The notes under the pieces are model-generated. The model did no database searches, was not told the origin of the DNA, and worked only from the letters and a program-made list of their open reading frames with translations. DNA of 64,000 nt from Proteles cristata cristata (lineage: Eukaryota; Chordata; Mammalia; Carnivora; Hyaenidae). Positions 54,874 to 64,000 of this stretch are shown here, one piece after another. A program made the position numbers and the translations under genes. Position 1 is the stretch's first letter; each line of letters begins with the position of its first letter. The stretch lies in NCBI GenBank assembly GCA_017311185.1, contig JAESUZ010001294.1, positions 1,798,001-1,862,000 of the forward strand, read 5' to 3'.

Positions 54874-54898
54874 GAAATAGATGGAGAGATAGATAGAC
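54593..54898. repeat. Compound GATA/CATA/GGAT microsatellite
   Basis: About 300 bases of tetranucleotides with a higher-order layout: a CATA block, then GGAT, then gatgatagat, then a GATA block. The layout occurs twice. The CATA blocks start at 54641 and 54781, a period of about 140 bases. The tyrosine/leucine/serine-rich frames on the minus strand are translations of it. Confidence 0.95.
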
Positions 54899-55179
54899 TG
54901 ACAGAGGGAAGGGACCAGATGATGAAGAACAAAAAGAATCTTGATTGGAACACCTCTTCCCCCCTGCAAAGGGAGGGAGGACAAAGGGCTTCTTAAAGCT
55001 ACATGTATTTATTTAATCGGGTATCTGGGAGAGACTGGATTTTAAAATACAGTTGGAGGTGAAAATCTGCCCCTGGGGACCTGGACTCGTTTGAGAGGGT
55101 CTAGGAAGGAGATTGGAACTCACCCTCCGGAGCTCTGGGGGTCAGCCCTTTGTTGGGGCCTTTGGTCAGGGCAGCAAGA
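54899..55179. other. Unrecognised non-coding DNA
   Basis: No gene or named repeat recognised. Confidence 0.3.
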
Positions 55180-55480
55180 ACCTGCCGTGTTTCCCAAGGA
55201 ATCTCTGAAACACGAGTCAGATGCTCGGGGAGCAGAGGCTGCAGCCTGAGATGTTCGGTGTCTCGTTTTGAACATACCTGGCAGGTCCGGAGAGCCGGGT
55301 CCCGTGGAGTCCCGGGGGTCCTTGCACCCTGCTCCCCCGGGCGCCACCTGGATCTACAAATCTCTCGTGCTGGGTCCTTGGTGTCTTCTTGTCTCTTGAT
55401 GCGCCCAGAGCCGAGACCGAGCCAGGCCCGGTGAGGTGTGCGAACCGCGTGCCCTTCGCCTCACATGGGGGTCACTGTGC
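55180..55480. promoter_or_regulatory. Small CpG cluster 2
   Basis: CpG-rich (ctcgttttgaac, ccggagagccgggtcccgtg, ccccgggcgccacctgg, gccgagaccgagcc, gcgaaccgcgtgcccttcgc). It includes a CTCF-core-like ccaggtggcgcc on the minus strand (55332-55343, core match only). No transcript evidence. Confidence 0.35.
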
Positions 55481-55710
55481 ATGGGACCTGGCTTGGACTG
55501 CTGCTGTATTTCCTTCACTGGACGGGACAACACTGTAACCCGGAAACATTTTGATTGTCGGACCTGCCCCCGGCTGGTCAAACCACACCCCTGGGGCCTG
55601 GGACCTGTGCCGAAGGAAACGGACTATCTTGGGCAGGAAAGGACAAAGGCCTTCCACTGGGGAGGGGAGCGTTTCCTCCTCTGGCTGAGGCCAAACGGAG
55701 TGAAACGTGA
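55481..55710. other. Unrecognised non-coding DNA
   Basis: No exon or named repeat recognised. Confidence 0.3.
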
Positions 55711-55911
55711 GGGGCTCTGGGGGGCTCAGTCGGTTAAGTGTCTGACTTTAGCTCAGGTCGTGATCTCACGGTTCGTGAGTTCGATCCCCACATGAGGCTC
55801 TGTGCTGATAGCTCAGGGCCTAGAGCTGCTTCGGATTCTGTGTCTCCCTCCTCTCTGCCCCTCCTATGCCCACCCTCTGTCTCTTTGTTTCTCTCCTTCA
55901 AAAATAAATAA
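55711..55911 (+). mobile_element. Felid SINE, host of nested insertions
   Basis: Head ggggctctggggggctcagt, body tgtgctgatagctcagggcc, tail aaaaataaataaaacattaa. Its A-rich tail end became the landing site for the next two SINEs. Confidence 0.92.
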
Positions 55912-55930
55912 AACATTAAAAAAAATTTTT

Positions 55931-56140
55931 TAAAATGTTTTATTTATTTCTAGGAGAGAGAGAGGGAGACAGCGTGAGCAGGGGAGGGTCAGAGAGAGAG
56001 GGAGTCACAGACTGAAAGGCTCCAGGCTCTGAGCTGGCAGTCAGCACAGAGCCCGATGCGGGGCCCGAGCCCACGAACCGCGAGATCATGACCCAAGCGA
56101 AAGTCGGACGCTTAACCGACTGAGCCACCCAGGCGCCCCA
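55931..56140 (-). mobile_element. Felid SINE, young subfamily, nested
   Basis: Diagnostic tttctaggagagag, agtcacagactgaaaggctc, ctggcagtcagcacagagcc, aagcgaaagtcggac. Flanked by aacattaaaaaaa-ttttt repeats at 55912 and 56141. Confidence 0.95.
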
Positions 56141-56157
56141 ACATTAAAAAAATTTTT

Positions 56158-56372
56158 TTTTTAAATATTTTTTTATTTATTTCTAGGAGAGAGAGAGACA
56201 GCGTGAGCAGGGGAGGGTCAGAGAGAGAGGGAGACACAGACTGAAACAGGCTCCAGGCTCCGAGCTGGCAGTCAGCACAGAGCCCGACGCGGGGCTCGAA
56301 CCCACGAACCACGAGATCATGACCTGAGCAAAAGTCGGACGCTTAACCGACTAAGCCACCCAGGCGCCCTGC
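56158..56372 (-). mobile_element. Felid SINE, young subfamily, nested
   Basis: Same diagnostics with agacacagactgaaacaggc, ctggcagtcagcacagagcc and gactaagccacccaggcgcc. Flanked by aacattaaaaaa-tttttt repeats at 56141 and 56373, so the same target word was used again. Confidence 0.95.
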
Positions 56373-56390
56373 AACATTAAAAAATTTTTA

Positions 56391-57061
56391 AAAAGACTAG
56401 CAACTTCTAGCAGCAGCTGTAAATTAATCTCTATGTTGCACAAACATGATGCCTAAACCTTCAATAAAATTGTGTGGAAATACCAGCTCGCTCTTCGCTG
56501 AGTTTAAGGTTAGAGACGCTGGCTTGCCTCCAGGGCTGAGATGCAACACTAATTGGGGTGTCGGGTGTAGTGGCCTGGAGAGTCAGGTTACGGGAAGGTA
56601 GGCAGGCACCCCCACGTTGAAGGGCTGGGAAGCCGAGTCATAGGAAATAACCAGAGTGTCCTAGGAACATGCTCGTATTCCAGGGGGAGGCTCAGAAATC
56701 CTTGGAGGGGAATCCCAGGAAACACCCACTCCCCACCACACTTGGGTTCTCAAAGGAAAGGTGACCCTTGCAACGCAGAGGACTGGGGGCATGAGCTACG
56801 AACGAGGGTGCTCGGGCCGAGTGTGCATCTCGGTCCATCCTCGTTCCCAGTGGAAGCTCTGTCATCCTCTTCCTGGTCATTTGGGGGTTGCTTTGAAACC
56901 CTGAATTTGAAGGCGCTCTGCCTTGGGCAAAGAGAGGGCTGTAAGCCAGTTGCAGCCGACTGCAGGGGTGACTAGATTCCAGGGGCAGGGGGTGGTGTGG
57001 GTGCTGATCCCCTCTTCAGCCTTGTGGGGGGCTAAAAAGGCGCCTTTCTTTCTTTCCTTTT
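56391..57061. other. Unrecognised non-coding DNA
   Basis: 'atgatgcctaaaccttcaat' then 'aaaattgtgtggaaatacc' (56448-56486) suggests a decayed LTR-like or other repeat end. No gene. Confidence 0.3.
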
Positions 57062-57258
57062 TCTTAATGTTTATTTATTTTCAAGAGAGAGAGAGAGCGG
57101 GGGAGGGGCAGAGAGAGAGGGAGGCATAGAATCCAAAGCAGGCTTCAGGCTCCCAGCTGTCAGCACAGAGCCTCATGTGGGGCTCAAACCCACAAGCTAT
57201 GAGATCATGACTTGAGCTGAAGTCGGACGCTGAACCGACTGAGTCACCCAGGTGCCCC
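57062..57258 (-). mobile_element. Felid tRNA-derived SINE
   Basis: Tail taatgtttatttattttcaa, body 'ctcccagctgtcagcacaga', head 'gactgagtcacccaggtgcc'. Standard subfamily. Confidence 0.93.
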
Positions 57259-57994
57259 AAGGAGATGCCTTTCTGCCTGGGATCCCACCTCATGGAAGAG
57301 CCCGCAGGCTGTGGCCGCACCATGCTTTGCAATCCCCTGTGCCAGCAGGACAACCTTATTTTTTAGGCAAAGTATGTAGGAGTGGTTCTGGGAACCGTGA
57401 TTTCCTGTTCCCCTCTTTCCTTCACCCCTGCAACGAGGCTGGTGGAAAACCGGCTTTTTCTCTTTCGCACCCCAACACACCTCCATCATGTTGTTTTAAA
57501 ATCCATATTTATTTTGTTTCTTTATTTTTCTAACATAATGAATATATACCCACTGGAGAAACTCGATCCCTGTTAATGTGGGAGAGCACGAGCTTGCGGA
57601 AGCCTGTTAGGTATCACTTGGGAACTGCTTTGCCTTTGGGCGGCCGGACGAAGGGCCCCCCCTGCTGCTGTGTCCAGGAAGTCACAGGCTGTGGGGACTC
57701 TGCCATGGCCACCTTCCCCGGGTGCCAGGAGAACAAACGGGCGGCCACAGGGGGCGCTCAAGTCTCTGGGCGGCACTAGCAGTGGTAGTGGCCAGGCTTG
57801 GCATGAAGAGGGCGCTGTGGAGCCAGGCGCCAAGCACTTGAAACTTTGGACGGCCCGCCCCGCCAGCCACAGTTTGAAGGTTTCACCTTGGATGATCCAC
57901 CCGGTTTGTTGCAAATCCTCTGCTTGGTCCAAGGGTGCCCCACCAGCAAATTCCCACCGTAATGTTGAACCCATATGATGTGCTGGGCCTGGGG
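57259..57994. other. GC-rich non-coding with CTCF-like core
   Basis: A CTCF-like core cacagggggcgct lies at 57746-57758 on the plus strand, but its upstream half fits poorly. No exon recognised. Confidence 0.3.
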
Positions 57995-58160
57995 AAGGGC
58001 ACCTTAAAAACCTGATCACCCGTAATCATCCTAATAGCCCTACGAGAATGATGTTATAATTCCTCTTTTATAGGAAGGAGCAAACCGAGAGAAGATAAGG
58101 AAGTTGTTCAAGGTCAAGATCGTCCTGCCGGCAAGGAGAGGAGCTGAGAATCCCCACTGG
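57995..58160 (-). repeat. MIR SINE fragment
   Basis: 'aatcatcctaatagccctac', 'taattcctcttttataggaa' and 'aaggaagttgttcaaggtca' show a clear reversed MIR core. Confidence 0.65.
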
Positions 58161-59034
58161 TACCACTAACCCCAAAGCCCCCGGCAGGAGCCACTTCTCT
58201 GTGCTGCTCCAGAGCTGGGCTGAGAAAGCACCTCACTTCTCACAGGGTGGGAGGAGGGGGGACAGGAAGGTCTTGTCCCAGCAGCAGGGGGCCCACCATG
58301 CTGCGCGGGTGGCAGTGGCTCCGGGACCTGCTATTTCACAGGTGTAGCTCTGGTCTCTGCAGAGGGCCACTGGGCTGACCAGGAAGTAGAGGCTCATCTG
58401 CAGGTTATGTCTGACGGGGATGCTGGTGTGCAGTGTAGTGTGGGGCATGGGGGTTATAGCGGCTCACCCTGGGGGTTCCCGGGTCTGAGCGGGTGACCCT
58501 GAGGCTGTTTGCCTGCACAGGGACTGCCCCAGGCGTGGGTGCTCCCCGCTTGTTGCAGGGTAGGGGGCTGGGGGTCATGCTGAGGGGTATGTCCCGCAAG
58601 GAAGAAGGAGCAGAGTCACCCCAGGAAAGCCCATGTCCCTATACCCTGGGGCTCTCTGTCCACGGAGCACAGTTAATGGGAGGCTGTTTGGAACTGGGGA
58701 TGTGGGGTCGGGATGGGGGTGCCCTCTGGAGAGCGGGGAAGCCAGGGCATCTCAGTCTAAGCTTCCTGTGGTGCCCCATGGCCAGCAGAGCCAACGTCTC
58801 AGAACTGGACATATGGATCAAATGCACCAAAAGAACTTGTAGCTCACTTGATGTGACATCTACATGTTCTTGAATTAGGAAACTGAGGCTGGAGGGAAAC
58901 CGTGGCTCATCTCAAGTGGCAAAACCAGTGGGAGGGGGTAGAGGTGACCCCTGCCTCCTGATCCCTCACCACACCCATGGGCCCCTCAAGGTCTTCCCTC
59001 CAGCGACCCTGGGGTCTTTTCTGGTCTTATTATA
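58161..59034. other. Non-coding; minor MIR fragment
   Basis: A short reversed MIR-like phrase (aattaggaaactgaggctgg) occurs at about 58874-58893. The rest is unassigned. Minus-strand frames at 58233-58599 contain a YTC word but lack exon support. Confidence 0.35.
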
Positions 59035-59395
59035 GACTAGCTCCATCGCCCCTCTCCCTCCGCTCCTCCTCGGCCAAACCAGACTTTCCTTTTTGCTACC
59101 AAGTGGCTCATTCCTTCTGCCAGGGCTTTGCCCATACTGGCCCTTTCCCTGGCCCTGTGGTGGTTGCTCTGTCCCACTGGCTTGCTTACAGAAATCCTCC
59201 TCACCCTTTATAACCTGGATCAAATATCACCTCCTCCAGGAAGCCTCCCTTAGTCTCTCCAACTGGAGACTCGCCGGCAGTCTCCCTTCCTCCTCTCTAC
59301 CCTTGAACCTCTAGCTTGGGCTTTTCTATAGGACCCCTCATCTGCTTTCTGCCCTTTTATCACAGCGTTAACAAAGTGCACGTCTTCCTTGGGAC
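59035..59395 (+). mobile_element. L2 LINE 3' region
   Basis: 'ttctgccagggctttgccca', 'tactggccctttccctggcc', 'caaatatcacctcctccagg', 'aagcctcccttagtctctcc' and 'cttttatcacagcgttaaca' are L2 phrases in order. A likely tail ('tgaggtagatgctcaataaa', 59660-59679) lies downstream. Confidence 0.72.
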
Positions 59396-60214
59396 TCCTG
59401 GAATGAGAAGGGTGAATACTGGAAGCTGCCCCCCACCATTTAGATTTTAGGAATCTAAGACTCAAGGATATTAGATGACTAAAGATGGGGAAGCCAACCC
59501 GGGCCTTGGACTCCCACACCACGTGGACAGGACCCAGCCTGCTTCCTCTGCAGAACCACCTCTGCCATCTCTAGGAATGGAGCCTCTGGAGTTGTGCAGT
59601 GTACAACCTCAGTCACTGTATTCTTTGGCCTTGCCTTTGTGGCTGGCCCAGGGCCCCATATGAGGTAGATGCTCAATAAATGTGGGCGGACTCAGCAGAA
59701 CCACAATGCAGAGATAGCATTCTTTTCTTTTCCTTCCCTCCCTGCTTCCTTCCTGAATCTGCTTCCAACCGCCACCACCACCCCCCGCCGCCCCTTTTAC
59801 TCTCTGCGTTTTCCACTGAATTTTTCATTGGGAAGAAGCACATTTAGAGATGTGAAGCACACACTTTGCAGGGCCTTGGCTTTGATGAATCTTTGATGCT
59901 GACTCTGGGGAGGCAGCTGTTGCCTCCGAGTGGAGAGAGGAGGGAGGGGCTGGGGAGGGGCCTCTAAAGGCATGACTCCCCCCCCCCTCCCAGGGGGAGT
60001 TCAGACCTGCCACTCGCCTGGGGGGCCTGGCTGTGCTCTGCGCTATGAACTTGCATGTGCACGCGTGGGGGGGGATGGGCGGGGGGAGACAAGGGTGTGT
60101 GTGCCTGTACGTGGGAGTAGCCAGAAGGACACTAGGGGCGGGGCGTCTGGTGGCGTGCCGAAACCCTGAGACCGGCTCTAACCTCAGCCCTCCCCCCCCC
60201 GCCCCTTCCCCTGG
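59396..60214. other. Non-coding; one L2 tail and motif patch
   Basis: The L2 tail lies near 59640-59690. The stretch 59800-59915 has TCF/SOX-like words (ggctttgatgaatctttgat) and no repeat, possibly regulatory. Poly-C and poly-G runs occur at about 59980 and 60067. Confidence 0.3.
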
Positions 60215-60395
60215 CTTCTCTGAGGCTTGGAAGTCCTGCCGATTGCTAGCTGTGTGACTTTGGTGGGTCATTTAACCTTTCTGAAACTGAGATCTTCAGT
60301 AGTGCACTGGAGATGCTGCTTTATCCCCACCTCCTAGGGCCATTGGGAGTAAACGAGTGCCTGGTTCACACTACATGCTAAAGACATATCAATGC
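60215..60395 (+). repeat. MIR SINE, well preserved
   Basis: 'gctagctgtgtgactttggt', 'gggtcatttaacctttctga', 'tccccacctcctagggccat' and 'cgagtgcctggttcacacta' reproduce MIR through its tail. Confidence 0.7.
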
Positions 60396-61898
60396 CCTTC
60401 CCGTCTGTTTGAATCCACCTCCTGGAGCCGAGCCAGGCAGGTCGCTTTATGTGGGCGCCGTGTTGTGGGTGGCACTGCCTGGCAGCATGGATGCCCGGCT
60501 GTGAGCTGTCTGCAAAAACAGCAGAGGGCAACCTAGGTCTAGAGAGCTGTCCTCGGCATCCAAAGGCCTGAGTGTGAGTTCTGACCTGACTCAGGGTTAT
60601 GCATGTGGCCCCTACACCTTCCTCTGGGGGAAGCACCCCGCCGGAGTCACAGCTGGGTGCCCGGGATGCCCGCCCACAGGAGCCTGTCGGGAAGTCGGAA
60701 GGGATGGTGGCAGGTGACATTTGGGCACTCTGGCCCTTTACCCCTGACCTGCCTCTCTGCATGGCCTCTGTCAGGGTTCCAGGATCATTACCAGGCGGGC
60801 AGAGGTAGGGACACTTGCTTTGGGGCCCTTACCCTATAGTTGGCTTCGCATCACCTCCTGATTCACTGTTTACTCAGTCGCTCGGTGTGGACCCCACCAC
60901 GGGCGCCGGCGCGCGCCTCTGGCTCAGCCCCCTCTAGCCAGCCCTTCCTTTCCCCTGTTGCCTCTCTGTTGGCGGAAGTAGAACTGCTTGCCTCCCAAGG
61001 TCAGGTTCGGCAGGCCAATTTCTTGCTCCACATCCTCCGGAGGTTCCCCCGGACCCCTTTGGGCATTTCCAGTAGGAAACTGTCGGATGGCGCTCCGGCC
61101 ATCAACGTCGCTGGGCTCCCCAGAATTTTCCCAGCAGGTGACTGCACAGAGTGAATGTCCCTGTGTGTGTTCCTCTGCCTTCATTTGCATACCCCTCGGG
61201 GCCAGCTGGCCTGCAAGGTCCTTCTGACTCTGCTGGGGTTGTGATTCTACGGTTAATCTCCTGAATGCATAATGGAGTGTGGAGGCCCTTCTCCCAGGGG
61301 GCGTGGAGGGGGGGGCTGTCAGGGAATTCCCTGACAAAGCCCCCAGCTCTTCTCTTTAACTGCCATTGGGTCCGGTTTCATGGACTGAGCTGCTGTCTGA
61401 GATTTCGCCGTCCATTTTGGGGTTTGGCAAGACACCCGAGAAATGATCCCCGCCACCTCTCCCCACTCCCCACGATAGTGCTATTAGTCAGCCACACCTG
61501 AGGGTGAATTACTTTAATCAGGTTGCTTTTCCCCAGTAGCATCTGCAAGGGAGGGGGGTTTTGATGGAAGTGGAGTGGGCGCCTGAATTACTCGGGCAGG
61601 CTCTGCCTTTCGGAATTTCCCAGCTTTGTCCGCGCAAGCCGGAGAGTAATAATGGGCAAGAAGCAAGCCGCCCTTGGCATCAGAAGGCCTTGGTGGAGAT
61701 GCAAGGGAGGGCAACTCCAGGAAGGCCCCAGAAGGCTGGGGAACTAAGGGGTCTCCCTCTGGGCCTCTGCTGCGTGGACGAGGCGGTCCACGAGACAGGT
61801 GGTCATTCCGTTCCTGCTGGCCTGTGCCTACTGACTGCTTCGCTCCCCATCCAGGCCGCCCTAAGAGGTCCCTGTCAGAGCCTGGTGATGCAAACATC
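60396..61898. other. GC-rich non-coding stretch
   Basis: A dense CpG patch lies at 60896-60925 (cacgggcgccggcgcgcgcc). No exon or named repeat is defensible. Confidence 0.3.
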
Positions 61899-61917
61899 TG
61901 GCCACCAGCAGGGGTCA
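61899..61917 (+). promoter_or_regulatory. Weak CTCF-like motif
   Basis: tggccaccagcaggggtca fits the first ten positions of the CTCF consensus perfectly, but the second half is imperfect. The hand count is about 15 of 19. Confidence 0.25.
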
Positions 61918-62934
61918 CTGTTTCGGCATTCAAGGCCAAAGAGAGGGGTGCTTCTGGGTTCCAAAGGGGAGGCTAGGAGCTAGAAAGTGAAGGGGCTGAC
62001 ACTTTGTTAGGGTTGGAGACGTTTGCCACTTGCCAGGAATCCTTTGGCAGCCAAGCCTGAATCCGGCTTCCAAGTCTGAGCCTTCCTAACAGGACCCCCC
62101 GAGCTCCCCTAGGGTGGAAGGTGCCTGGCCGAGGCCTGAAGCTTCCCCAGATGCCTCCGTGCTACAGACAGATGAACCCAGGGGCGCTGCTTACCTCTGC
62201 CACCATCACATCCCACATCCCCACGGCCCAGGGAGTGCTCTGTGAGCACCCTGAGAACACAGCAGGCGTGCAGACAAAAGAGTTGGGGGCCTGGGGCTGA
62301 CTCACTGGATAACGTGGTCCTGTCCATGCAGGGAGGGGTGGATGAGAGGTGCCCGGAGGAACGGCCTAACATCTGAGCTCCGCCTCTCCTCCCCCAAAGC
62401 GCAGTCCCACCCACGTTCCGGGAGTGGCCTTTGGGGAGAAGCTGCTAGGGGTCCCAAGAGATGCTTGGGCCCAGGGGGCAGGTGGACTGGACAACCCCTT
62501 GCCCTGCCAGCTCCCTTCATTCCGGGCAGGAATCTTGCCCAGGAGATAGCCTGTATTTGGCTTTCAGAGGCTCCCCTCTCCCCCTGGAAAGAAATAATAC
62601 CTAAGCCACCATCGTCAGTACTAGGATTACTTAAAAGGAAGGGCCCCAGGGCACACACAGGACATTATGGGAGCTGGAGGGGGATGGGGGAGGGAGGGAC
62701 AGCTGGAAGACAAATCTCTCCATCCGAATGCCTTTGTAGGTAGAAGTTCACGAATATACAAGTTCTTACACAAACCGGATTCTGCTGGAGCCCCCAGTAA
62801 CTTCGTGGTGGGGGAATAAGAGGGGGCGGTGCAGAGCCCCCCTCTGGCATCACAGATGGGGACCCTGAAGCTCACAGTGGCTTGTCCCCATTTGTGGAGC
62901 CAAGACAAGGCACGGCTGGGTCCAGTGACCCCAA
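61918..62934. other. GC-rich non-coding stretch
   Basis: No exon or repeat recognised. Confidence 0.3.
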
Positions 62935-63000
62935 GTGGCCGGGGGATGAGGAAGTCACACCACGTCTGCGGCCGCGTGGTCACGTCAGGGTCAGCCCTGC
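62935..63000. promoter_or_regulatory. CpG patch with NotI site and half-CRE
   Basis: ccacgtctgcggccgcgtgg contains a NotI word gcggccgc (62968-62975) within a short inverted repeat ccacg/cgtgg. It is followed by tggtcacgtcagggtca, which holds a half-CRE (acgtca) and two nuclear-receptor-like half sites spaced by five bases. Confidence 0.35.
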
Positions 63001-63339
63001 CCTGGCCAGGGGCTCAGGGCTCCGGGGTCTGGGGGCTTTCGGTCAACCCCACCCCCCTAGCCTGTCAGGGCCCCTAGTAAGGTCACCGGCAAGTTGGGAC
63101 CATGGTGGAAACTGACCCTGGTCTCCTGACTGTTCTTTCCATGTGACCCCGGGTTCATCTCTCTCCAGAAAGCTCTGCTAAAGGTAACAGCTGCCGCTTT
63201 TCTGCTTTCCCCCACCCACACACACATGGAAACTTTCTTTTATACCCCCTCTCGGGCTTGAACTCACACTCCTTTCTCTCTGTTCTCTGACCTCCCATTT
63301 AGCTGCTTGCTTCCATCCATCTGGGCACTCCTTCACTGG
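63001..63339. other. Unrecognised non-coding DNA
   Basis: No gene or named repeat recognised. Confidence 0.3.
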
Positions 63340-63545
63340 ACCAGCACTTGTGGGCATCTCCGAGCGCCAGGCTCTGTGCAGGACCAGACAGGCCTGGTCC
63401 CTGCACTCTAGAAAAGGGACAGAGGCTTCAAATGGATAATTCCACCCATGTATGATGAGGCCCAGGAGGGCGAATACAGGGCACCAGAAGAGAGTAGACC
63501 GAAGTCTTAGCCCAGGCTGGGCAAATCAGGGAATCTTCCTGGGGG
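63340..63545 (+). repeat. Old interspersed repeat, unnamed
   Basis: 'cgagcgccaggctctgtgca', 'ggtccctgcactctagaaaa' and 'aggaatcttcctgggggagg'-like words place this with the family at 33070-33310. Confidence 0.45.
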
Positions 63546-63734
63546 AGGTGACATGAGTCTAACCCCTCCTTAAGGCTACCGGCAACTCGAGGTCAGGAAC
63601 CTCAAGATCTACCCCCTCCCCCGTGTCCTCTTAGCAGAGGGCCCAGCACAGTCCCCAGGGGTGCTCTGTGAAGCCCCGGGAGGCCAAGCCGGGAGGGCAG
63701 TGAGCGCATCTGCTATGTGGGACGGGCCTGCTGC

Positions 63735-63835
63735 AATGGAACTTGGGACTTGTTCTCCCCGAGTCTCAGAGTCATCATCTGTAAACTGAGGATGTAAACA
63801 GCCCGCCTCGAAGTGTAGAAAATGGTGGCACATGC
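63735..63835 (+). repeat. MIR SINE fragment
   Basis: 'cccgagtctcagagtcatca' and 'tctgtaaactgaggatgtaa' fit the MIR core. Confidence 0.6.
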
Positions 63836-64000
63836 ACGGCCGCTCCTCTCCTCTGACCTGACATTGAGAATCCGTATCCCAAGCCTTCCAGCTTTGTCTT
63901 TGTTCTGGCTTCTTCCTGTTTCACCGTGTGAGCACTGTGTGTAGACAGACAGAGATGCGATGCGCCGGGTAGGAGGGGCTGTTGCTGCAGGAAGGAGCCC
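63836..64000. other. Window end, nothing recognised
   Basis: No feature recognised. Any gene would continue beyond the window. Confidence 0.3.

Noticed and set aside
54435..54953. 172-codon tyrosine/leucine/serine/isoleucine-rich frame on the minus strand
   Set aside because: It translates the GATA/CATA microsatellite.
58233..58599. Minus-strand frames with a YTCEI word resembling an immunoglobulin-domain exon
   Set aside because: Only one cysteine motif fits, no matching upstream B-strand cysteine/tryptophan spacing in one frame, and no clean splice acceptor/donor pair. Chance resemblance is likelier.
1..64000. CRISPR array, prophage or bacterial defence cluster
   Set aside because: The DNA is mammalian. 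No spaced repeats with unique spacers, operons or bacterial gene signatures were seen.

Overview
This is a stretch of mammalian nuclear DNA from a carnivore, almost certainly a cat-family (felid) genome. The diagnostic signal is 23 recognisable copies of a tRNA-derived SINE. Its head reads CACCTGGGTGGCTCAGT, its middle reads GGTCATGATCTC then TTCGAGCCCCG, its body reads TGTGCTGACAGCTCAGAGCC, and it ends in a CT-rich tract and AAATAAATAAACATT plus an A-tail. That body is the felid form of the carnivore SINE. Canid, mustelid and seal copies differ there. No bacterial, viral or organellar segment is visible.

I find no protein-coding exon, tRNA, rRNA or snRNA gene that I can defend. Long open frames in the window are translated SINEs (many contain variants of AQSVKHLTSAQVMIS), low-complexity G- or C-rich DNA, or chance frames. 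The window is best read as intergenic or intronic DNA with regulatory potential.

Layout: 0-2 kb has a short CpG cluster with a strong CTCF-type motif. 2-16 kb holds scattered MIR, L2, L1 and hAT fossils, one MaLR-type LTR and one other LTR. 16-23 kb is AT-richer and SINE-dense, with an old L1 carrying an internal duplication. 23-37 kb is GC-rich with few SINEs; it has two LTR fragments, a 330-bp TG-rich tract, a second strong CTCF-type motif, two perfect CRE palindromes and a GC box. 37-50 kb has two repeat-poor, motif-dense blocks (about 42.6-43.3 and 48.1-48.5 kb) that look like deeply conserved enhancers. 50-57 kb is a second SINE hot spot (nine copies), with a 300-bp GATA/CATA/GGAT microsatellite and a three-SINE nested insertion. 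57-64 kb is GC-rich, SINE-free, and carries only ancient MIR and L2 fossils and small CpG clusters.

I found no undescribed gene system. The most informative observations are the enhancer-like blocks, the CTCF-type motifs, repeated re-use of one A/T target by three SINEs, a coherent young SINE subfamily (four copies, all on the minus strand), and an internal duplication in an old L1. Repeat edges are by eye. Names such as MIR, L2, L1M, MLT1-like and hAT-Charlie come from remembered consensus features, not from a search.
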